NCBI GenBank assembly: GCA_029259845.1
Contig: JAJDEI010000067.1
Coordinates: 1-33,530, forward strand
DNA from: Planctomycetaceae bacterium
GTDB lineage: Bacteria; Planctomycetota; Planctomycetia; Planctomycetales; Planctomycetaceae
Length of the DNA: 33,530 nt
Direction: 5' to 3'
The translations under genes and the position numbers were made by a program. Below, piece by piece: positions 24,963-31,568 of this stretch. The notes under the pieces were generated by a model. That model was given only the letters and a program-made list of their open reading frames with translations. It was not told the origin of the DNA and searched no databases. Position 1 is the first letter of the stretch; the number at the start of each line of letters is the position of its first letter.

Positions 24963-26744
24963 TCACACGCCACCGGGCATTCGGGGAGCCGCGCAGGCGG
25001 CAAAGAACTGATATCGTTCGAGCAACTCCCCCGCGAGACAGGCAGCGAAGATCATCCCCCCGGAGATCAACAGAAACAGACCGCGCGATTCTTCGGCAGC
25101 GAGGCCATTCCACAGGAACAGCGGCATCACAATGCCACCCAGCAGACCGCAACCAAAGCGGGCAAACGTCGACCCGGACAGCGGCCCCGCCAACAGCCGC
25201 GCCGCACGTTTGGGGGGCGACTGACGTCGCGACAGCAAGTGGCGGAACAGCGACGCTTCAATCGTCAGCTTGATCGTTGCCGCAACGACCAACGCCTGCA
25301 CGAGAGTTCCCCCGGCTTGCTCAGAGAGCCGTTGGGCCGCCGGACTGTCCACGAACAGGCCCAACCCCAGAATGGACAACCAGGTCGAGGCGATCCCCAG
25401 CACCGACGCCGTCAGCAGGAACTTGGCCATCGTCAGACCGAAGCTCCAGAATTCGCGACCGGTGACCACGTAAACCATCGCCGAACAGAAGATGCCCAAC
25501 AGGCCGGTCCCCGCCACAACCCAGCCGAGCACCGGAAACCATCCGTCGGCGGTCGTCGTCCAGCAAACAACCGCGAACAGGCACGCAACCCCGGCGAACA
25601 GGCCGAATGCCAATATCTCCCGGCTCAGCCACGAGTGCCGCAGCCCAATGACCGCTCGAAACGCGTACTGCGGTCGGCCGAGATGCAACGTACTGGCCCC
25701 GAGTGCGAGCAGTCCGAACCCGAGCGCACCGGTCGCATGCAGCGGGCGAAAGGCCTCCAACAGCGAGGAATCGAGCATCGATTCCAGCACCATGCCGACC
25801 ACAAACGCCCCGACGGAAAGCTGCGTCAATACGAGCATGACGATCAGCGGCCAATGCGGATGCTGCGGGTTGATCGCGTGATAGTCCGCCGGCAGCGTGT
25901 TTCGGGGAAACACGCGCGACGTCTTGAAGTGCGTCGTCGGCAGCGTCCTCTGCGGGTCGGGAGCCGCCGGCAGGAAAAGGTCCGTCTCGGCATCCTCGAT
26001 CACCTGCCGCGTGTCGACGACCTTGATGGCGATCGCTTCGTGCGGACAGGCCTGCACACAAGCCGGGGCCTCTCCGTCCGCCAGCCGGTCGCTGCACAGA
26101 TCGCACTTGCGGACGATCCCCTTGCCGGCGTGATACTTGGGGACATCATACGGACAGGCAAGCGTGCAATATTGACAGCCGAAGCACTGGTCATCCAGAT
26201 GTTTGACGATGCCGGTGATCGGATCCTTCTCGTAGGCGTCGACCGGACAGGCACTCAGACAGGCCGGTTCGAGACAGTGATGACAGGCGGTCGTCACGTG
26301 CTGCATGACCGGGTTCGAGGCGGTCCCGCCGATCAGCAGCCCGACGTCACGCCACGTCTCCCCCTCATCGAGGCCGTTGAGCGAATGGCACGCCGTCACG
26401 CAGGCCTTGCAGCCTGAGCAACAATCAAGATCCACCTCAAAGGCGTATTGCTGCCCTTCCCCGGGCGGAGCCGCCGGCAGCAGCTTCTCGTAGTACCTCG
26501 CCTGCGCCGGCGCACCGTTTGCGCCATGCTCTCTCGCGGCTTGGTCGCGGGTCTCATGGTCGCGGGCGAACTGTTCGACGGCGGTGAGTTGCTGTTGTTC
26601 GGCGAGGAGGCGTGCGATCAGCCCGTCCGAGGACGGCAGTGTGAGCGTGACGGGGTGTTGGAGTGATGGGGTGTGAGGGCGCGGCAGCGCACCGGGGGCC
26701 GGTCGTTCAATGACGTCGAGCTGAACGGAGGTCAAACTGCTCAT
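24963..26744 (-). CDS. fused DmsB/DmsC-like iron-sulfur and membrane subunit
   Basis: A 593-residue fusion. Residues about 20-40 are a repeat-encoded linker (RPHTPSLQHPVTLTLPSS). Residues 100-245 form a DmsB/NrfC-type electron-transfer domain with four cysteine groups for four [4Fe-4S] clusters: Cys109/112/115/119, Cys154/157/162/166, Cys187/190/193/197 and Cys214/217/229/233. Residues about 295-590 are a DmsC-like integral membrane anchor with about eight hydrophobic segments (WPLIVMLVLTQLSVGAFVVG, ATGALGFGLLALGASTLHLG and others), which in the DMSO reductase family oxidises quinol. With nasA downstream, it probably passes electrons from the quinone pool to the nitrate reductase. Its ATG overlaps the nirA stop (ATGA), with GGGGAG as ribosome binding site. 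Confidence 0.88.
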   Translation of the reverse strand: MSSLTSVQLDVIERPAPGALPRPHTPSLQHPVTLTLPSSDGLIARLLAEQQQLTAVEQFARDHETRDQAAREHGANGAPAQARYYEKLLPAAPPGEGQQYAFEVDLDCCSGCKACVTACHSLNGLDEGETWRDVGLLIGGTASNPVMQHVTTACHHCLEPACLSACPVDAYEKDPITGIVKHLDDQCFGCQYCTLACPYDVPKYHAGKGIVRKCDLCSDRLADGEAPACVQACPHEAIAIKVVDTRQVIEDAETDLFLPAAPDPQRTLPTTHFKTSRVFPRNTLPADYHAINPQHPHWPLIVMLVLTQLSVGAFVVGMVLESMLDSSLLEAFRPLHATGALGFGLLALGASTLHLGRPQYAFRAVIGLRHSWLSREILAFGLFAGVACLFAVVCWTTTADGWFPVLGWVVAGTGLLGIFCSAMVYVVTGREFWSFGLTMAKFLLTASVLGIASTWLSILGLGLFVDSPAAQRLSEQAGGTLVQALVVAATIKLTIEASLFRHLLSRRQSPPKRAARLLAGPLSGSTFARFGCGLLGGIVMPLFLWNGLAAEESRGLFLLISGGMIFAACLAGELLERYQFFAACAAPRMPGGV

Positions 26745-26808
26745 GCGTTCTCCCCAACACGCCCGCCCGCCAACACTCCCCGACTCCGCGACTCCGTCAC
26801 CCCCGTCC
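26639..26808. repeat. minisatellite inverted pair across the nirA/nasB overlap (locus 3)
   Basis: A forward array at 26639-26680 (GTGAGCGTGACGGGGTG, then GAGTGATGGGGTGTGAGG) lies in the 5' part of the DmsBC-like gene, and an opposite array at 26771-26808 (CAACACTCCCCGACTCC, then GACTCCGTCACCCCC) lies in the last codons of nirA. They flank the ATGA overlap. Both arrays are translated: HTPSLQHPVTLTLP in one protein and the GVTESRSRGVLAGG tail of the other. Confidence 0.75.
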
Positions 26809-28918
26809 CAGGCAGACGCACGTAAACGACCCCCTCCTCAATCCGCGTCTCATAGGTTGCAACGTCGTTGCCCGGCGGGTCGAGACTGCAGCCGGTGCAG
26901 ACGTCGAACTCCCAACTGTGCCACGGACAGACGACCGCGCCTCCGTTCAACTCACCCTCGGCGAGCGGTGCCCCTTCGTGGGGACAGGCCGCGTCGATGC
27001 ATTTGACGTCGTCCCCCACACGGAACAGGGCGTATTCCTGTCCGGCGATGTCGACGGTGAGCCCTTCGCCCTCCGGAAGTTGCTCGACCTTGGCGGCGAA
27101 TACGAAACCGGCATCCGCCAGGTGGGAGGGCGTGAGGGTGTCCGCGTGATGGGCAACGCTCCCCTCTGACTCCATCACTCCATCACCCTCAAACTCCTTT
27201 ACCCCATCACTCTCACACTCCATCGCCCGATCCCCCTCCTCCTCGATCCGGGCGAAGTTTCGTCGCAGCCCCGCGCAACTGGGGCAGAAGACCGGCGGGT
27301 CCTCGCCGCTGTGTTGATAGTCGCAGACGTCACACACCCAGAGCGGCGCCTGATAGTCCTCATCGCCCACCTTCTCAGCCTGGGCCGCCTGTAGCTTCTC
27401 GCGCCAGTAGGCACTGAACGTCTGCCCGGACTGGTGCTTGAGATAGAATTCGCTCGCAACATCTTCGATGAGCGTGGGGAGCTGATCAAAGTCGACGCCC
27501 AACTTGTACGGCAACGCCATATGCACTTGACCGGCGAGGCCCCCCCCCAGATAGACATCGAACCCCTCGCGGGTGCCGATCATCCGACGGACGCGCACCC
27601 CCTTGAGGCCGATATCCGCCGTGAAGTGTTGCGCACAGCTGGAGGGGCAGCCGCTCATGTGGATGCGGATGCCGTGCAGCTTGAGGGCCCGCTTGCGGAG
27701 CTTCTCGATGAGTTGAAACATGTGCCCTTTTGTCTCTGTGACGGCGATGTTGCAGAACTGGCTGCCGGTGCACGCCATCGTGTTGAGCTCGAAGGGATCG
27801 GCCTGCACGCTGAGTCCCAGACCGGCGGCGTCGGTCGCCGCCGCGTTCTTGAAGCCGGTCGGAATGTTGGCAACGGCGATGCCCTGTTCGTGGGTCGTCC
27901 GCAGTTGGCCGTCGCCCCATTTCTTGCTGAGCAGGGCGAGCCCTTCCAACTGCCGCCAGGTCAGGCGTCCCAGCGCGACAGAAAGTCCCATCGTCCACCG
28001 CTTGGGATCAGCCTGTCGGAACCAGCCGACAAGTTCGTCCTGACTGGATGCCGGGATCGGTTCGCCCACGCAAGGTTGCAAGGGGAAGAGCAGATCCTGT
28101 TCGAGCCACTCCAGCACGCCGCCGATGCCGATGCGTTCAATCAGGAACCGCAATCGCGTCTTGTTCCGCTGCTCACGCGATCCTTTGGCCCGGAACAGAT
28201 CCAGCAAAGAGCGCGTCACCCCGACGACCTGATCGGGTCGCACGAGCACCGGGAGGTGCCAGGCGAGGTGCGGGTTCTGCCCCTGCGTGCCGGCGAGCAG
28301 CACCTGAAACAGCACCTCACCGTCGACTTCGGTCGCCAGAAAGCTGATGTCCTGCGTCCAGAAATGCGCGGAATGCGAGTCCGTGCCGTTGAGGCAGATG
28401 TTCATCTTCCGCGGAAGGTCGGCGTACTCCCGGCTGTCGAGGAACAAGGCGGTCACGTCGTGACACAGCGGCCGCGTGTCGATCAATTCGCCCGGCGTGA
28501 GCCCGGCGAACGGATGAGCAAAGACGTTGCGGATGTTGTCATGGCCGGTTTGCCGGGACGTCGCGCCGACCTTCTCCAGCCGCCCGGCCACCTTCGGCAA
28601 ATGTTCGATGCTGAGCCCCTGCACCTGCAGATTGGCCCGCGTGGTCACGTCGACGATGCCGTGCCCGTACTCATAGGCGATGAGAGCCACTTCCCGCGCC
28701 TGCTCCGCCGAAAGTTCGCCGGCCGTCACACGGATACGGTTCATGTACCGGCCGGGTGCATCCCGTTTGCGATACAAGAACCCGTGCCACTTCATCCGCT
28801 CCAAATCGGGCGCAGCAATCTCCTTCATCGGCGTTTGAGCCGCCGCGTGCCGTTCGACGTCCGGCCAGACGTCGAACGGGTGTTTTTCTGATTTCCAGTC
28901 TTCGATGGAATTGGGCAT
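26741..28918 (-). CDS. nirA: NirA-type nitrite reductase fused to rubredoxin-like and Rieske domains
   Basis: A 725-residue fusion. Residues 1-515 are a sirohaem-dependent ferredoxin-type nitrite reductase (nitrite to ammonium, six electrons): RMKWHGFLYRKRDAPGRYMNR at the start, and the [4Fe-4S]-sirohaem ligands Cys383, Cys389 (CTGSQFC) and Cys424, Cys428 (SGCPSSC). Residues about 526-552 are a rubredoxin-like module with Cys529/532 and Cys545/548 (WVCDVCDYQHSGEDPPVFCP), similar to the tail of rubrerythrins. Residues 560-602 are a minisatellite-encoded linker (CESDGVKEFEGDGVMESEG). Residues 603-705 are a NirD-like Rieske domain with Cys645/His647 and Cys664/His667. The built-in modules suggest a self-contained electron input. 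The next gene overlaps by 4 bases. Confidence 0.92.
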   Translation of the reverse strand: MPNSIEDWKSEKHPFDVWPDVERHAAAQTPMKEIAAPDLERMKWHGFLYRKRDAPGRYMNRIRVTAGELSAEQAREVALIAYEYGHGIVDVTTRANLQVQGLSIEHLPKVAGRLEKVGATSRQTGHDNIRNVFAHPFAGLTPGELIDTRPLCHDVTALFLDSREYADLPRKMNICLNGTDSHSAHFWTQDISFLATEVDGEVLFQVLLAGTQGQNPHLAWHLPVLVRPDQVVGVTRSLLDLFRAKGSREQRNKTRLRFLIERIGIGGVLEWLEQDLLFPLQPCVGEPIPASSQDELVGWFRQADPKRWTMGLSVALGRLTWRQLEGLALLSKKWGDGQLRTTHEQGIAVANIPTGFKNAAATDAAGLGLSVQADPFELNTMACTGSQFCNIAVTETKGHMFQLIEKLRKRALKLHGIRIHMSGCPSSCAQHFTADIGLKGVRVRRMIGTREGFDVYLGGGLAGQVHMALPYKLGVDFDQLPTLIEDVASEFYLKHQSGQTFSAYWREKLQAAQAEKVGDEDYQAPLWVCDVCDYQHSGEDPPVFCPSCAGLRRNFARIEEEGDRAMECESDGVKEFEGDGVMESEGSVAHHADTLTPSHLADAGFVFAAKVEQLPEGEGLTVDIAGQEYALFRVGDDVKCIDAACPHEGAPLAEGELNGGAVVCPWHSWEFDVCTGCSLDPPGNDVATYETRIEEGVVYVRLPGTGVTESRSRGVLAGGRVGENA
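27121..27228. repeat. minisatellite inverted pair in the nirA domain linker (locus 4)
   Basis: A short forward array at 27121-27153 (GTGGGAGGGCGTGAGGGTG, then GTGATGGG) and a longer opposite array at 27161-27228 (CTCCATCACTCCATCACCC, then CCCCATCACTCTCACACTCC) sit exactly between the rubredoxin-like and Rieske domains. Translated, they give MECESDGVKEFEGDGVMESE and HADTLTPSHL. Confidence 0.85.
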
Positions 28919-29355
28919 GGGCTCGGGTGATGGGGTGTTGGAGTGATGGAGTGTGAGGCTGATGGGGTGTGGGGATGTAAGCGTTCACAGGTTGGGGTCA
29001 CAGGTTGGGGTCAGGCACCATTCTCGGCGGAAAACGGCATGCGACTCGAAGCGGGGTGATCGCCGAAAATGGTGCCTGACCCCGTTCTCCTTGCACGAGA
29101 ATGGGTCGCACGGGTTGTCCCAATCCGTGCGACCCGCTGAGACTCAAACATGGGTTCCCTTCTCCGTCGAATGCGGATACGTCGACCGAAACGCCGGTCG
29201 CGAACTCTATCAGGAGTACGATGCCATCCTCGGAATGCTCGTCCGCATGATCACGAACGCCTCCGACTGGGTAATCCGTCGCTAACCCAACCCGCGGCGA
29301 TTTCAACAATCACATCCATCACTCGTAACCCCCAAACCCCAACACTCCATCACCC
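28919..29355. repeat. minisatellite inverted pair and palindromes in the narK-nirA gap (locus 5)
   Basis: 437 bases with no gene. The forward array is at 28927-28977 (GTGATGGGGTGTTGGAG, GTGATGGAGTGTGAGG) and the opposite array at 29309-29357, ending in the narK stop codon. Between them: a 13-base tandem repeat CAGGTTGGGGTCA (28988-29013), a 23-base inverted repeat at 29007-29029 and 29061-29083 (GGGGTCAGGCACCATT, 22 of 23 matching), and a hairpin GGGTCGCACGG/CCGTGCGACCC at 29103-29135. The GGGGTCAGGCACCATT pair resembles REP-type palindromes; the family link is from memory. Confidence 0.85.
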
Positions 29356-30726
29356 TTAAACGCCCACCAATTCCGGCGTCTGCCGGCGATCGACAAGCGC
29401 TGCGTCCGTCTCCGCGCGGGCCTCTGTCTCGGCGGTTTCACTAAAGTTCACGGCGAACGTGAGGAACGAACAACACGTCACCAGGGCTCCCAACACAAAC
29501 AGCGCCGCGGGCCAGGTGATCGCTTCTGTTTTGAACAGGAATCCTGCGGCGACCGCGCCCGCGTTACCGCCGGCGCCGACAATGCCGGCGACCGATCCCA
29601 GGGCCCGTTTGTTGATGAACGGCACCACGGAGAAAGTCGCCCCTTCGCTCATCTGCACGAACAGGCTGAACAGAACGAGTGACGGAATGGCGAGCATGAG
29701 CACGTTCATCTGCGAGAAGAGCATCAGAGCGAGTCCCTCGCAAAACAGGACCACGAACAGCCACTTCACGCGCCCGGACAGGCCCCATTTTTCACCGAAC
29801 TTGTCGCCAAACGCGCCGCCCAGGGTGCGGGCAAAAATGTTCATCAGGCCAAACGAACTGGCGATCAGCCCCGCCATGCCGACCGCCTTCACGGTGTCCA
29901 TTTGCTGGAAGTCATCGAAATAGTCGACGAAATAGAGCGCGGCAACGTTGTTGATCGTCAGCTCCATGCCAAAGCAAGCGCCATAGATCACAAATAGCGC
30001 CCACACGCGGCGGTCTCGGCACGCTTCGAGAAACGTCCCGTTAACGGCCGCCTTCTCCGAGATTTGGCCCTTGGCTCGTAACTCGCTGAAGTTGCCGTCA
30101 GGTGCATCTTGCGTCAGGAAGTAGTAGGCGATCCCGGTCAGCGCGCACATCACCCCGGCGATGAACATCGACGCTCGCCAGCCGGCAGCCGCCGTGAGCC
30201 CGATCGTGCCGACGAAAAACGTAAACACCAGCGGCATGGCCAACTGTGTCACGCCTCCTCCCAGGTTTCCCCACCCGGCGGTCGTCGCATTCGCCGTCCC
30301 GACACAGTTGGGAGCGAACATGACAGACGTGTGATACTGCGTAATGACGAACGACGCACCGATCACACCGATGGCTACGCGAAACAGCAGAAACGATGCG
30401 TAGTCCGTCGCAAGACCGATCGCCATCACGGGGATCGAGCCAACCAGCAGTAACCCCGTATAGGCCAACCGCGGTCCAATCTTGTCGCACAGCCAGCCGA
30501 TGAACAGCCGAGCCAGCACCGTGATCGACACGGACCCAATGATGCACCAGCCGATCTGCTCCTTGCTGAGTGACATCTCCGCGCGGACAATTTTCATCAG
30601 CGGGGCGATGCCGAACCACGCAAAAAAACAGAGGGAAAACGCGAACCACGACATGTGGAACGCCCGCATCTGCGGCGTCTTGAAGTCAAGCAGATTGATT
30701 CGTGCGGCCTTGTTCTGTAGTTCCAT
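29356..30726 (-). CDS. narK: NarK-family nitrate/nitrite transporter
   Basis: A 456-residue major facilitator with about twelve membrane segments. It carries both Gly-rich nitrate signature motifs of the NarK/NrtP group, AGWGNLGGGVTQLAMP at about 150-165 and GIVGAGGNAGAVAAGFLF near 390-407, and an early FAWFGIAPLMKIVRAEMSLS. The loop GWLCDKIGPRLAY is the MFS motif between segments 2 and 3. It should import nitrate or exchange nitrate and nitrite across the inner membrane. It is the first gene of the leftward nitrate cluster; its TAA stop lies at the edge of a minisatellite array. An 842-base gap lies upstream, shared with a divergent outer-membrane protein gene. Confidence 0.93.
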   Translation of the reverse strand: MELQNKAARINLLDFKTPQMRAFHMSWFAFSLCFFAWFGIAPLMKIVRAEMSLSKEQIGWCIIGSVSITVLARLFIGWLCDKIGPRLAYTGLLLVGSIPVMAIGLATDYASFLLFRVAIGVIGASFVITQYHTSVMFAPNCVGTANATTAGWGNLGGGVTQLAMPLVFTFFVGTIGLTAAAGWRASMFIAGVMCALTGIAYYFLTQDAPDGNFSELRAKGQISEKAAVNGTFLEACRDRRVWALFVIYGACFGMELTINNVAALYFVDYFDDFQQMDTVKAVGMAGLIASSFGLMNIFARTLGGAFGDKFGEKWGLSGRVKWLFVVLFCEGLALMLFSQMNVLMLAIPSLVLFSLFVQMSEGATFSVVPFINKRALGSVAGIVGAGGNAGAVAAGFLFKTEAITWPAALFVLGALVTCCSFLTFAVNFSETAETEARAETDAALVDRRQTPELVGV

Positions 30727-31568
30727 CGGTCCAGAACTTTCACGTGTTGATCGGGCGTCGCGAGAGGACGAACGATGATCCCCTGCGGGATCAGTCCGTA
30801 CGCTGAGCTGTCGGAGTGCGCGGCTGGCGAGAGAAGACGAAGGCCGCCGATGGCGGGACGAGCAGTGTCAGTGGCTACGGCAAGGCCGCGCTGCGCGTGA
30901 GCGCGCGCATCGAGGCGAGCGGGACGCACTCACGCAAGAAGCGCGGACGTCGCTGATTGGTCGAAGCCGAGCGAGCGGTCGGCGGCGGCAGTTTCCCCGA
31001 AAGCGAACCATGGCTGATATTCATTCCCTTGGATCATCTCGAAAGCCATGCCTTCTTCGGGAGCGCAGCGATTAAGGCAGTCTCGTGCGGACGGCATCCT
31101 CAAGACGCAGCCGCACGCTTCGACACAGAGCAATCGGCGTGCCACGGACGTTTGGACATCGCCACAAGAACCGCCACGTCTCCCGACGCCAGCACTGCTA
31201 ATACTGCTGTCGCACAGGTTTCTTACGGGCCGTTCGCCTGTGATCGCGACGCGAATCCTCTGTCCGGAGAATCCCTCAAGGCCCCGGGGCACAAGACTCC
31301 GGGCTCCCAATTTGCCTAGGGGAACGGCATCGATGCCATTCGTTCGGTCACCAGTCAGGCAAGAGATTCCGGTTGTAGGAAGCGCTGGAGGCGGTTTCGC
31401 CAGCAGTTTCGGGACAATCCGAATCCCGCTCAGAAGCCCCAGAGACTGTTACCGAAGATGAATCCCTAGGAACTGGACATGTCCATCCAAAATAAGGGCC
31501 GCCGGGCGATCGGGGCCAAACGTCGGCGGCACGGACGCCCCACCGACCAGAACGAATGGAGTCGATCA
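30727..31568. other. divergent regulatory region between narK and the outer-membrane protein gene
   Basis: 842 bases holding the promoters of two divergent genes. A hairpin TGATCCC/GGGATCA at 30776-30793 lies about 50 bases upstream of narK in its probable leader. A bulged hairpin GCTGGAGGCG-GTTT-CGCCAGC lies at about 31386-31406. No clear sigma-54 box (TGGCAC-N5-TTGCA), no Fnr-like dyad and no paired ANTAR hexaloops were found. Frames of about 120 codons exist on both strands near 30930-31319 but look like chance. GGAG at 31558-31561 serves the downstream gene. Confidence 0.55.
30776..30793 (-). promoter_or_regulatory. hairpin in the probable narK leader
   Basis: TGATCCC at 30776-30782 and GGGATCA at 30787-30793 pair perfectly with a 4-base loop. 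Read as a 6-bp stem with a hexaloop (CGCAGG on the transcript), it lacks the A1/G4 pattern expected for ANTAR antiterminator targets, and no second copy follows. A regulatory role is possible but unsupported. Confidence 0.25.

Noticed and set aside
24616..24969. possible CRISPR array
   Set aside because: The repeats are short, directly adjacent and drifting, with no uniform spacers, and the same unit is found inside coding sequence.
27434..28891. 485-codon open frame on the plus strand opposite nirA
   Set aside because: Antisense shadow of a gene with intact catalytic cysteines; composition is His/Arg/Leu-rich without domains.
30776..30793. ANTAR-type antiterminator hairpin for the nitrate genes
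   Set aside because: Only one hairpin is present and its loop lacks the A1/G4 pattern; kept only as a low-confidence leader hairpin.
30930..31319. overlapping frames of about 120 codons on both strands upstream of narK
   Set aside because: Both look like chance in a GC-rich spacer; neither has a start signal or conserved-looking segment.
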